DNA of 64,000 nt from positions 62,001-126,000 of the forward strand of contig JAJRRU010000009.1 of assembly GCA_024279135.1 (NCBI GenBank), read 5' to 3'. The stretch is from Alphaproteobacteria bacterium (GTDB lineage Bacteria > Pseudomonadota > Alphaproteobacteria > Rhodospirillales > Casp-alpha2). Positions 1-8,239 of this stretch are shown here, one piece after another. The position numbers were made by a program, and so were the translations under genes. Within the stretch, counting starts at the first letter, position 1. Each line of letters starts with the position of its first letter. The notes beneath the pieces were generated by a model. The model saw nothing but the letters and a program-made list of their open reading frames with translations. It was not told the origin of the DNA and did no database searches.

Positions 1-251
1 GCCAGGTCGTGATAAAGTAACACGGCTTCGCTGGCCGGACCGCGCCGGGTACCGGTTTCTATAATCTCGATGACCCGGACATGATCGCCCAGTGGAAATG
101 TCAGCACATCACCGACCCTGATCAACTGGTGGGACTTGGAAATATGATGGTCGTTCAGGCGCAATTTACCCGCGGAACAGAATGTTGAAGCCCGTGTCCG
201 GCTCTTGAAGAACCGGGCATACCACAACCATTTATCCAGCCGCAGGCTCAC
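1..251 (-). CDS. S4-domain RNA-binding protein (HslR/Hsp15-like), 3' end outside window
   Basis: The reading frame starts with GTG at 251 and runs off the left edge without a stop. The translation opens MSLRLDKWLWYARFFKSRTR, the signature of a small S4 RNA-binding domain, followed by a basic stretch, a G-D-V-L-x-F turn and a beta-rich segment. Hsp15/HslR-type proteins bind rRNA or stalled 50S-peptidyl-tRNA complexes and are usually 90-140 residues, so roughly a third to half may be missing here. The GTG start overlaps the helicase stop as GTGA (248-251), so the two genes are probably translationally coupled. In many Alphaproteobacteria an S4-domain gene follows this helicase, which supports the start. 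The family assignment is firm; the exact rRNA target is inference. Confidence 0.85.
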   Translation of the reverse strand, partial: MSLRLDKWLWYARFFKSRTRASTFCSAGKLRLNDHHISKSHQLIRVGDVLTFPLGDHVRVIEIIETGTRRGPASEAVLLYHDL

Positions 252-2848
252 AATGTCAGCTTTTTCAACACGGCAAAGGGCGAATCTTCGTTATATTTTA
301 CGGGCTTTTGCACGGATTTTGCAGCCACCTTGCGATTGTGCGGTGAGTTTTGTTTTGCCTTGTTTTGTTTGGCGGCGTTGTTTTTGTTTGTTTGGCCGGA
401 TCGGTTTGGGCGGGGTAGGCGGTATATGTCCTCACCGTTATGTTCTGCTTTGCGAAATCCAATGCCGCACAAGATTGCGCCGGTTCGCTCATCACTGGCA
501 CCGGCCAAAGACATCAGCATGGCATTCATGACAAAGGGTTTTTTCAGCCCCAGGTCCCAGGCCGTGCTGGCAATGCGTTCCACCATGTCCAGGCGTACGG
601 CAAACCAACCCGCCTGATCGTCAAATACCTGATAGCCAATGGCGTTGAGGAATGTTTTATGATTTTTTGTGTTCTGTCCCGTGCCCATATCGATGGTGAT
701 TAATCCGGGGGCCGGTGCTTCGAAACTCTGAGCTGGTTGCTGCCAGATATTCCACAGCCGGGCACGCAAAGAAACCGCGGCGGGTTTTAATAAAGCCGGC
801 ATATAAACTACTGAGCGGCCGATCAGAACACCCAGCGATTTTAATTTTCGCCGATCATCCCGGCTCAGGGCATCGACTTGTTGGCTGGCGTCTTGGCGTG
901 ATATGGAACCGAGTTGTTCACTGAGCTGATAGATCAGGCCCCGTGCCGCACCGCTGGCATTGGAATTTACCGCCTTGAATAACACCGCAAGGGCTTTGTC
1001 CTGCTGATCTTTCAGCCAACCGCTCAGGTGTTGGGCCAGCCGTTCGCGATCCGGTGTGTCAATATAATCGTTAGACCGTACATCCACCACGGGACGTAAT
1101 TTGTCATTGCCACGGCGGACGTGTGCGATGGTCTCACCGAGCCATTCTATCTGGCCGTTGCTGCGCCAGATAAAGTCCGTATCATCGTCTTTGTCGATGC
1201 TAACCATCAACCCAATCCGTCGCCGGACTTCGGCCCGGATGACCTTGGCAGCCGCCCCGGCCAGAACCTGTCGATCGGCTGAGAAACTGGTCTTGTCGGG
1301 AACAAATTGTAAGCCTTGTAAATGTCCGACAAACTGGCCTTCGATCAGCACATCGCCATCGGTGCGGATAGCAGCCACCAAGTCATCACGCTCGCGTAGC
1401 TTGGCAACCAGCAAAGTGGTGCGTTTGTCCACAAACCGTTGGGTCAGACATATATGTAGGGCGTCCGACAGGTTGTTTTCGATGGCACGGGTGCGTTCCT
1501 GCCAATGGGTGGGATCATCAAGCCAGTCGGCTCGTTGCGATATATAGGTCCAGGTGCGAATGCGCGAAATGCGACTGGACAGGGCGTCAATGTCACCGTT
1601 GGTCTGGTCGATACGGGCCACATGATCGGCTACCCAGTCTTCGGGTAATTTACCGTCACCATCCATCAAATGGGTATAAAATTGTTCCAGTGTGCGGGTA
1701 TGACCGATGGTCCATTCTTTTTCAAAATCCGGTATTTGACACACCTCCCACAACAGCTTCACAGCATGGTGGCTGGTGGCACGGGCGAGAATCTTCTGGT
1801 CCTGGCAAAGCTCGCCCAAGGCCCGTTCGTCGTCGGCCTTACGCACCCGGATCAATCCGGTGATGCCGGATGGTTCACGCAGGCTTTCCGTCAGGGCTTC
1901 GATGTTCTCTGTTTCAATGTGAGGGTTGCGCCAGAATATCTGGTGACAGATATCGAATTGATGATTTTCGATGCGCGAGACGGTCTCACTGTCGAGCGGT
2001 CCCATATCGCCCAGGGTGCCGAAGGTGCCATCATTGGTATGACGCCCGGCGCGTCCGGCAATCTGGCTCAGTTCACTGGGGGTTAACGGGCGGAAACGCT
2101 GGCCGTCAAATTTCCGGGTTGCCGTAAATGCCACATGTTTCAGATCCAGGTTCAGACCCATGCCGATGGCATCGGTGGCGACCAGATAATCCACCTCGCC
2201 GTTTTCATACATGGCGACCTGTGCGTTGCGGGTGCGTGGGCTAAGCGCACCCATCACGACCGCCGCCCCACCGCGTTGACGGCGCACCAGTTCGGCCAGT
2301 CTGTAGACGTCATTGGCGGTAAAGGCCACCAGAGCACTGCGTGGGTTGAGGCGGTTGATTTTGGTGGTTCCGGCGTAGCTCAATTTCGAGAGGCGCGGGC
2401 GTGACATGAAGGTGACACCACGGACCAGCCTGCGGATTAGCGGTGCCATGCTTTCGGCCCCCAGCAACAGGGTTTCCGAGCGGCCCCGGGCATTGAGCAG
2501 ACGGTCGGTAAACACATGTCCCCGGTCCGGGTCAGCGCACATCTGGACCTCGTCGATGGCGAGAAACTCGACCCGTTGTTCCATGGGCATGGCCTCGACG
2601 GTGCACATGAAATACCGGGCGCGTTTAGGAATAATTTTCTCCTCGCCGGTGACCAGTGCAACCTGTTCCTTGCCACGCAGGGACACGGCCTTGTCGTAGT
2701 TCTCGCGGGCCAATAGGCGCAAGGGAAAGCCGATCATGCCCGATGCATGGGCCAACATCCTGTCCATGGCATAAAACGTCTTGCCCGTATTGGTCGGGCC
2801 CAGCACGGCAATAATCTTTGGTGCAGAATTATGAGAGGAAGACGACAC
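248..2848 (-). CDS. SUV3-like superfamily 2 RNA/DNA helicase
   Basis: This 866-residue protein has Walker A GPTNTGKT at 17-24 and motif II as DEVQ at 99-102. A second RecA-like domain carries ATDAIGMGLNLD and the motif VI-like QIAGRAGRH. This order matches the mitochondrial Suv3/bacterial Suv3-like helicases that are widespread in Alphaproteobacteria and unwind RNA or DNA with ATP. The last 50 or so residues are Lys/Asn/Gln-rich and look disordered, possibly a nucleic-acid-binding tail. The start is GTG at 2848, because no other start lies before the Walker A motif; an AAGG sequence lies about 10 nt upstream. It overlaps the downstream S4 gene by 4 nt. A role in RNA turnover is inferred from the family. 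Confidence 0.9.
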   Translation of the reverse strand: MSSSSHNSAPKIIAVLGPTNTGKTFYAMDRMLAHASGMIGFPLRLLARENYDKAVSLRGKEQVALVTGEEKIIPKRARYFMCTVEAMPMEQRVEFLAIDEVQMCADPDRGHVFTDRLLNARGRSETLLLGAESMAPLIRRLVRGVTFMSRPRLSKLSYAGTTKINRLNPRSALVAFTANDVYRLAELVRRQRGGAAVVMGALSPRTRNAQVAMYENGEVDYLVATDAIGMGLNLDLKHVAFTATRKFDGQRFRPLTPSELSQIAGRAGRHTNDGTFGTLGDMGPLDSETVSRIENHQFDICHQIFWRNPHIETENIEALTESLREPSGITGLIRVRKADDERALGELCQDQKILARATSHHAVKLLWEVCQIPDFEKEWTIGHTRTLEQFYTHLMDGDGKLPEDWVADHVARIDQTNGDIDALSSRISRIRTWTYISQRADWLDDPTHWQERTRAIENNLSDALHICLTQRFVDKRTTLLVAKLRERDDLVAAIRTDGDVLIEGQFVGHLQGLQFVPDKTSFSADRQVLAGAAAKVIRAEVRRRIGLMVSIDKDDDTDFIWRSNGQIEWLGETIAHVRRGNDKLRPVVDVRSNDYIDTPDRERLAQHLSGWLKDQQDKALAVLFKAVNSNASGAARGLIYQLSEQLGSISRQDASQQVDALSRDDRRKLKSLGVLIGRSVVYMPALLKPAAVSLRARLWNIWQQPAQSFEAPAPGLITIDMGTGQNTKNHKTFLNAIGYQVFDDQAGWFAVRLDMVERIASTAWDLGLKKPFVMNAMLMSLAGASDERTGAILCGIGFRKAEHNGEDIYRLPRPNRSGQTNKNNAAKQNKAKQNSPHNRKVAAKSVQKPVKYNEDSPFAVLKKLTL

Positions 2849-2884
2849 AGTTATATAACCTTCGTTGACATGACACTCATTGGG

Positions 2885-3499
2885 TTAATCGTTGACGTTA
2901 ATGCGTTCAATTTCACCGTCCGACAGGCGGAAGACCACATCCTGCGGCTGGTCGAGGGTCAAAGTTTCTGCTTGGCCAAGCCCGGTATAAAGTCCACGCA
3001 AGATGCGACCCGTGCCGCCGTGGCTAATCACGATCAGTGGTTTGGTTGAAATGGCGCCTGGAAACCAGTTTAAAAACCATTGGCGAATGCGATCCTCCAT
3101 CAATTTGTAGCTTTCGCCTGAATGGGCGGTGTAGTTCCATTTGTCCCGGTCCCGTGCGGCTCGCTCGCCGGGGAAGCGCTGATCAATTTCCGCAAAGTTC
3201 AGACCTTCCCAGTCGCCCAGGTCGATTTCCCGTAACAGGTCATCAAACTGACAGGTTTGAAAATCACGCCCCATGGCCTGGCAAATGTTTGCCGCGGTTT
3301 GCCTTGTCCGGCCCAAGGGGCTGCTGAGCATGGGTATTTCTCCTGCACCGTTGAGCAAGCGGGCCAGACATTCACCCATTTTAAGGGTTTGTTGCTGGCC
3401 TTTTTCCGTTAATGGGGAATCCTGGGTGCCCTGCATGCGCCCAGCACGGTTCCATTCTGTTTCGCCATGACGAACAAGATATATTTCAATATTTTTCAT
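2885..3499 (-). CDS. histidine phosphatase family protein (phosphoglycerate mutase-like), copy 1
   Basis: A 204-residue protein with the phosphohistidine motif RHG at 10-12 (LVRHGETEWNR) and a second catalytic-type His in ISHGGTGRILRGLY near the C terminus. These are the hallmarks of the branch-1 histidine phosphatase superfamily, which includes cofactor-dependent phosphoglycerate mutase, CobC/alpha-ribazole phosphatase and broad phosphatases. The substrate cannot be told from sequence. It is the downstream member of a tandem pair with 3556-4158; the two share their N-terminal motif, overall length and the RILRGLY/RVLRGLY segment, so they look like a duplication. The ATG at 3499 has only a weak, distant AAGGA upstream. 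It lies 36 bp before the helicase start and may be the tail of the carnitine transcript. Confidence 0.85.
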   Translation of the reverse strand: MKNIEIYLVRHGETEWNRAGRMQGTQDSPLTEKGQQQTLKMGECLARLLNGAGEIPMLSSPLGRTRQTAANICQAMGRDFQTCQFDDLLREIDLGDWEGLNFAEIDQRFPGERAARDRDKWNYTAHSGESYKLMEDRIRQWFLNWFPGAISTKPLIVISHGGTGRILRGLYTGLGQAETLTLDQPQDVVFRLSDGEIERINVND

Positions 3500-3555
3500 G
3501 ATACTGTGATGAAAGTCCTTTGGAATATACGATACGTAATTCTACGCCCGAGAAG

Positions 3556-4158
3556 TTAGTCTGCAACAGGTATTTCTGCAATACCCCCCAGGGCCAGCCG
3601 AAAAACCGCGTCTTGCGGTGTCGAAAGGCCGAGGACTTCATGGTTGCTTAGTCCGCCATAAAGTCCACGCAAGACCCGTCCCGCCGCGCCATGGCAAACC
3701 ACGATAAGTGGCCCTGCGGTGTCGAGGCCTGATAGCCAGCCTTGCAGACGTTCGGCCATCATTTGAAAGCTTTCACCTGAAGGTGGCAAAAAATCCCATT
3801 CATTATCGGCTTGTTGGGCTCGTTCAGCCGGGTAGTGGTGGTCGACCTCGGCTATGGTCATGCCGTTCCAGTCGCCCAGATTGCGTTCCATTAACAACGT
3901 ATCAAACAGACAGTCTGCAAAATCATAACCCATGGCCTGACAGATTATATCGGCTGTTTGGCGGGCCCGCCCCAGGGGGCTGCAAACCATGGGGATGTTT
4001 TTCCTGCCCTGAAGTTCCCGGCCCAGGCATTCACCCATCAATTTAGCCTGCATCCGGCCCGTCTGGGTCAAGTCAGAATTCAGATGGCCCTGGACCCGGC
4101 CTGTCCGGTTCCATTCGGTTTCACCGTGGCGAACAAGATAAATTTCAGAATCTTTCAT
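3556..4158 (-). CDS. histidine phosphatase family protein (phosphoglycerate mutase-like), copy 2
   Basis: A 200-residue paralogue of the downstream gene, with LVRHGETEWNR at the N terminus and VVCHGAAGRVLRGLY near the C terminus. The frame is open to 4188, but I choose ATG 4158. It gives MKDSEIYLVRHGE, aligned with MKNIEIYLVRHGE of the neighbour, avoids overlap with the upstream hydratase, and has AAAGAG a short distance before it. The gene begins 14 bp after the caiD-like stop and is therefore likely co-transcribed with the carnitine operon. Phosphatase activity follows from the family; the substrate is unknown. One possibility is removal of a phosphorylated intermediate or cofactor, but nothing here shows that. 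Confidence 0.83.
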   Translation of the reverse strand: MKDSEIYLVRHGETEWNRTGRVQGHLNSDLTQTGRMQAKLMGECLGRELQGRKNIPMVCSPLGRARQTADIICQAMGYDFADCLFDTLLMERNLGDWNGMTIAEVDHHYPAERAQQADNEWDFLPPSGESFQMMAERLQGWLSGLDTAGPLIVVCHGAAGRVLRGLYGGLSNHEVLGLSTPQDAVFRLALGGIAEIPVAD

Positions 4159-4172
4159 TGATACTCTTTCTT

Positions 4173-4955
4173 TTATTTTCCGGTCCACATCGGGTCACGT
4201 TTTTCAGCGAAAGCCCGGGGGCCTTCGATGGCATCATCAGAGGCCAGCATTTTATCAAACATGGGCAGGCCGCCGGACCGCATTTTGGCATAACACTCAG
4301 CCATGGTACAGGTCTCTGTCAGCCGTATGGTTTCCTTGGTAGCCGCCAATGCCAGTGGGGCAGCCGCCACCATCAACTGGGCATATTCGCGGGCTTTGTC
4401 CATCAGGGCGTCGGGTGATACTACCGCATTGACCAGTCCCCATTTTAAAGCCTCCTCCGCCCCCATACGCCGTCCGGTGAGCAGCATTTCCGAGGCTATG
4501 GCGCGCGGGATGCGGCGCGGCAGGCGGAAACATCCCGCGTCACCCATGACCCCGGCGAAAATTTCCGGCATCCAGAATTGGGCATGGTCAACGCAGACAA
4601 CCATATCAGCCGCCAGTGCCAGCTCAAAACCCCCACCACAGGCCAGCCCGTTGACCGCCACAATAACCGGCTTGTTCAAATCATGCAGTTCGCTGAGCCC
4701 GCCGAAGCCGCCGACACCGTAATCGGAATCATAAGCTTCACCCTCGGCGGCGGCCTTTAAATCCCAGCCAGCCGAAAAAAACCGGTCTCCGCCACCGCTC
4801 AGGATGGCGACCCGCAGGTCCGCATCGTTGCCAAAATCGCGAAACAGTTCGCCCATGGCAACCGATGTGGCGGCATCTATGGCATTGACCTTACCGCGCT
4901 CCAGGATCACTTCGAGAATTTCCCCCTGACGGGTCGTTTTTAATACATCGCTCAT
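4173..4955 (-). CDS. caiD: CaiD-type crotonobetainyl-CoA hydratase (enoyl-CoA hydratase family)
   Basis: A 260-residue crotonase-fold protein that hydrates crotonobetainyl-CoA to carnitinyl-CoA in the known CaiD family. From ATG 4955 it aligns without gaps through the first 131 residues of E. coli CaiD as I remember that sequence. The two catalytic glutamates fall at identical positions, E111 (GGGFE) and E131 (MPE), and stretches such as [27 protein letters not shown] and [14 protein letters not shown] are shared. An in-frame GTG at 4964 is possible, but AGGTGG sits 6 nt before ATG 4955. It lies 9 bp after the acyl-CoA synthetase stop in an operon with carnitine dehydrogenase and BKACE genes, so a role in the gamma-butyrobetaine/carnitine route is well supported. 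Confidence 0.88.
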   Translation of the reverse strand: MSDVLKTTRQGEILEVILERGKVNAIDAATSVAMGELFRDFGNDADLRVAILSGGGDRFFSAGWDLKAAAEGEAYDSDYGVGGFGGLSELHDLNKPVIVAVNGLACGGGFELALAADMVVCVDHAQFWMPEIFAGVMGDAGCFRLPRRIPRAIASEMLLTGRRMGAEEALKWGLVNAVVSPDALMDKAREYAQLMVAAAPLALAATKETIRLTETCTMAECYAKMRSGGLPMFDKMLASDDAIEGPRAFAEKRDPMWTGK

Positions 4956-4964
4956 GTCGTCCAC

Positions 4965-7016
4965 CTATATTATCTGTTTAATTAATACATCCACTGCAAC
5001 CGCACCTGATTCCAGGACGATCAGCGGGTTAACATCCAGTTCAAGTACCCTGTCGCGGTTAGCCTCCACATAACTCGCCACCGCCATGACCGCATCAACC
5101 GCGGCGTCCATATCACCAGCAGGTTTGCCACGATAGCCCCGCAGTAAACTTGCCACCCGGAGCGATCCAATGGCCCTGGTGACCTGATCGCGGGTCAGCG
5201 GGAATAACAGGGTCTGGCTGTCGTGTAATAATTCCACAAATACGCCCCCGGCACCAATCACCAAGACCGGGCCAAACTGTGGGTCATAGTCCACACCGAT
5301 AATCAGTTCTGCGACACCGCCGACGACCATCTTTTCGACCAGGAAGTGATCGCCCAGGTGTGCCATGTCGGTGACGGCCTGTCGCACGGCATCAATATTC
5401 ACCAGGTTCAGGGCTACCCCGCCGACCTCGGTTTTGTGGCTGATCTGGTTGTCGATGATCTTGAGCACCACCGGGAAGCCCAGTTGCTGCGCCGCGTCTG
5501 GGGCTTGGCCTGCGGTTATCAGTTTTGAATTAGGAATTATAAGACCATGGGCCGCCAGAGCACATTTGCTGTCGTACTCGTTGAGCAGTCGTGCCGTGGT
5601 TTCGGTTGACGCCATAGCGCCCCAGACGGGCTGGGGTAACGACCGACGCTGGCACTGGCCAATCCAGGCCGCACAAGCCAACGCGCCAAGCGCCTCGTTC
5701 AGGCCTTGCAAGGGGGTGATGTTGTGATCGATTAACCAGTCCCGGGCTTCCTGGGGGATGGATTCAGGCAGGATCGCGACCATGACGGCCCGTGCCCCGG
5801 TCCTTTTTGCGGCTTTGGCAAAAGCCCGTGCGGCGGTATCCCAGTCGGTGATGTCGCAAACATCGGCCCGCGGATAATCCAGCATGAGCATGGTCACATG
5901 AAAGCCGCACTGCATGACCGCAACGTATGTTTTTTCCATAGCCTCTTCATCGCCCCAGATGAAGGTATGGTAATCGAAGGGGTTGGAGATGCTCACCAGA
6001 TCGTTCAGGGTGGAGCGAATGTTTAATTTTTGCTCATGGGTAAATTCTGCAAAATCCAGCCCCAGCCCTGCCGCACAATCGGCCACCATGGCGGCCTCGC
6101 CACCCGAACAGCTCATTGAAACGATTTTGTTGCCTGCAAGGGGACCGGCCAGGGAAATAAATTTCAGGGCTTCGAGAAATCCAGGCAGATCATAACAGCG
6201 GTAAATGCCGAGCCGCTCGAACAGGGCATCATACATGTTATCGGACCCCGAGAGGGTGGCGGTGTGACTGACCGTGATGGCGGCTCCGTCCTTGCTGGTG
6301 CCGGATTTCAGGGCAATAATCGGGATGCCTGCCGCCAGGGCGCGAATGGCGGCCCGCGAAAAAGCTGCCACGTCTTGCAGGCCTTCGATTAAAATACCAA
6401 TAGCGGTAATGCGTGGGTCATCGAGCATGGCCTCGATAAAGTCTGACACGTCCGTGACGGCCTGATTACCCAGGGTTATCAAATAGGCAATGGGCACATT
6501 GCGTTGTTGCATGGTCAGGTTCAGGCCGATGTTACCGCTTTGGCTCAGGATCGCCACACCGCGGGTTACCCGCTGGCCACCGTGCTGATCCGGCCACAGG
6601 GCCACACCATCGAGATAGTTCAATATGCCATAACAGTTTGGTCCGGCCAGTGCCATGGTCCCGGCGGCCCGGACCAACTCGTCCTGTAACAACGCGCCAT
6701 CTTCACCGGTTTCGGCAAAACCCGAGGCAAAACAAACCGCGCCTCCGGCATCCATGGCGTTTAATGCTGCCACCGCCTCTATGGTGCGCTGTCGGTTGAC
6801 CCCGATAAAAACCGCGTCGGGGGCTTCCGGCAGATCATCAAGGCTGGCGTAACATGGCAATCCGGCCATGTGGGACCGTTTGGGATTAACCGGCCAGATT
6901 TGACCGGAAAAGCCGAATTGTTTGCATTGACGAACCACTTCCTCTGACCAGTCGCCGCCCATGATGGCGATATGGCGGGGCTTAAGGAAACGGTTCAGGC
7001 GCGTAAGATCAACCAT
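4965..7016 (-). CDS. ADP-forming acyl-CoA synthetase (acetate-CoA ligase ADP-forming/Pat-type fold)
   Basis: A 683-residue fused ligase. The N-terminal CoA-binding Rossmann domain covers roughly residues 5-130, a succinyl-CoA-ligase-like region about 150-440, and an ATP-grasp domain about 480-680 (FPVVLKIIDNQISHKTEVGG). The motif VSHTATLSGSD contains the His that is phosphorylated in ADP-forming acetyl-CoA synthetases. It would make an acyl-CoA with ATP to ADP plus phosphate. Its place between the CaiD-like hydratase and the acyl-CoA dehydrogenase suggests it activates gamma-butyrobetaine, crotonobetaine or carnitine. Known enzymes for that step (CaiC, BbsA) are AMP-forming, so this would be a non-homologous replacement; the substrate is inference. 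Start is ATG 7016 or TTG 7019; an in-frame stop lies just upstream. A 10-bp repeat with SD-like cores precedes it. Confidence 0.85.
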   Translation of the reverse strand: MVDLTRLNRFLKPRHIAIMGGDWSEEVVRQCKQFGFSGQIWPVNPKRSHMAGLPCYASLDDLPEAPDAVFIGVNRQRTIEAVAALNAMDAGGAVCFASGFAETGEDGALLQDELVRAAGTMALAGPNCYGILNYLDGVALWPDQHGGQRVTRGVAILSQSGNIGLNLTMQQRNVPIAYLITLGNQAVTDVSDFIEAMLDDPRITAIGILIEGLQDVAAFSRAAIRALAAGIPIIALKSGTSKDGAAITVSHTATLSGSDNMYDALFERLGIYRCYDLPGFLEALKFISLAGPLAGNKIVSMSCSGGEAAMVADCAAGLGLDFAEFTHEQKLNIRSTLNDLVSISNPFDYHTFIWGDEEAMEKTYVAVMQCGFHVTMLMLDYPRADVCDITDWDTAARAFAKAAKRTGARAVMVAILPESIPQEARDWLIDHNITPLQGLNEALGALACAAWIGQCQRRSLPQPVWGAMASTETTARLLNEYDSKCALAAHGLIIPNSKLITAGQAPDAAQQLGFPVVLKIIDNQISHKTEVGGVALNLVNIDAVRQAVTDMAHLGDHFLVEKMVVGGVAELIIGVDYDPQFGPVLVIGAGGVFVELLHDSQTLLFPLTRDQVTRAIGSLRVASLLRGYRGKPAGDMDAAVDAVMAVASYVEANRDRVLELDVNPLIVLESGAVAVDVLIKQII

Positions 7017-7027
7017 CAATTATTCAA

Positions 7028-7073
7028 TTTTCCTCAGTTTTCCTCAGTTTTCCTCAGTTTTCCTCAGTTTTCC
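7028..7073. repeat. 10-bp tandem repeat, 4.6 copies, at an intra-operon junction
   Basis: The unit TTTTCCTCAG (CTGAGGAAAA on the coding strand) occurs four times without mismatch at 7028-7067, followed by a partial TTTTCC. It covers the last codons and TGA stop of the acyl-CoA dehydrogenase gene and the whole gap to the acyl-CoA synthetase start. Each coding-strand unit carries a GAGGA core like a Shine-Dalgarno sequence and a TGA. The copy number could vary by slippage. Confidence 0.97.
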
Positions 7074-8224
7074 AATGGTCGCAGCAGGGCGCGGGAAATA
7101 ATGTGGCGCTGTATTTCGCTGGTCCCGTCCCAGATGCGTTCGACCCGGGCGTCGCGCCAGATGCGTTCCAGCGGCAGGTCAGCCATCAGGCCCATACCGC
7201 CAAAAATCTGGATCGCTTCGTCGGAAACCCGAGCCAGCATTTCCGTGGCAAATAATTTGGCCATGGCAAAGTCCTGATCCCGTGCGGTGCCCTGGTCCAG
7301 CATCCAGGCGGCCTTCAGGGTCAATAACTCGGCGGCTTCGATATCGACGATCATATCGGCCAGCTTGAAAGATACGCCCTGATTTTTACCGATTGTCTTG
7401 CCAAATTGTTTTCGGGTCGCCGCCCAGTCGCAGGCCAGCTCAAACGCCCGTTGTGCGCGACCGATGCACATACCGGCAACCTGTAGTCTGGTGGCACCGA
7501 GCCATTCATTGGCCACATCGAAACCCTTGTCAGCCTCACCCAGAATATTTGAGGTCGGGACACGGCACTGGTCGAATTCCAAAATGCAATTGTGATACCC
7601 ACGGTGAGAAACTGACTTATAACCCGGCTTGACCTGAAATCCCGGTGTTCCCATATCCACCAGAAACGAGGTTATTTTGTTTTTGGGTCCGCGTGCGGTC
7701 TGTTCCACGCCTGAGGCGGCAAACAGGATGACAAAATCCGATACATCGGCATGGGAAATAAAATGTTTGGTGCCGGTGATCACATAATCATCGCCGTCCC
7801 GGATCGCACGACACGTCATGGATCGAATGTCAGAACCCGCACCCGGTTCGGTCATGGCCAGGCAATCAATTTTCTCACCGCGTATGGTGGGTAACAGGTA
7901 CCGATCGATCTGCTCGCCGCGACAGGCTCTCAGGATATTGCTCGGTCGGGCCACGGCATATTGCAGACCAAAATTGGCCCGACCCAGTTCTCGTTCAAAC
8001 AGCGTCAGGCTCACCGCGTCCAGACCGCCGCCACCAATTTCCTCGGGCATGTTGGCGGCATAAAACCCCATGTCCAGGGCCTTCTGGGCGATCTGGGCAA
8101 ACAGTTCCGGACGGATGTGGTCGGTCCGTTCAACCTCTTCCTCATGGGGGTAAAGTTCCTGTTCGACGAAGGCTCGTGTGCTATCGACGATCATCTGTTG
8201 TTCTTCGCTCAGGGCAAAATCCAT
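7064..8224 (-). CDS. acyl-CoA dehydrogenase, probable gamma-butyrobetainyl/crotonobetainyl-CoA oxidoreductase
   Basis: A 386-residue acyl-CoA dehydrogenase with the usual N-terminal helical, middle beta and C-terminal helical domains. Visible motifs are AMTEPGAGSD, GTKHFISHA, RKQFGK and IQIFGGMGLM. In the C-terminal motif the sequence is RIWDGTSEIQRHI, so the residue aligned with the catalytic base Glu of IYEGT-type enzymes is Asp366. It lies 15 bp after the carnitine dehydrogenase stop and just before the ADP-forming ligase, so it probably interconverts gamma-butyrobetainyl-CoA and crotonobetainyl-CoA with FAD and an electron-transfer flavoprotein. No etf genes are in the window. ATG 8224 follows GGGAGG with good spacing. 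The family is certain; the substrate comes from context. Confidence 0.88.
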   Translation of the reverse strand: MDFALSEEQQMIVDSTRAFVEQELYPHEEEVERTDHIRPELFAQIAQKALDMGFYAANMPEEIGGGGLDAVSLTLFERELGRANFGLQYAVARPSNILRACRGEQIDRYLLPTIRGEKIDCLAMTEPGAGSDIRSMTCRAIRDGDDYVITGTKHFISHADVSDFVILFAASGVEQTARGPKNKITSFLVDMGTPGFQVKPGYKSVSHRGYHNCILEFDQCRVPTSNILGEADKGFDVANEWLGATRLQVAGMCIGRAQRAFELACDWAATRKQFGKTIGKNQGVSFKLADMIVDIEAAELLTLKAAWMLDQGTARDQDFAMAKLFATEMLARVSDEAIQIFGGMGLMADLPLERIWRDARVERIWDGTSEIQRHIISRALLRPLEN

Positions 8225-8239
8225 CGTAGGCCTCCCGCG

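Noticed and set aside
7028-7073. Possible CRISPR array
   Set aside because: Units are 10 bp, directly abutting, with no spacers; it is a simple tandem repeat.
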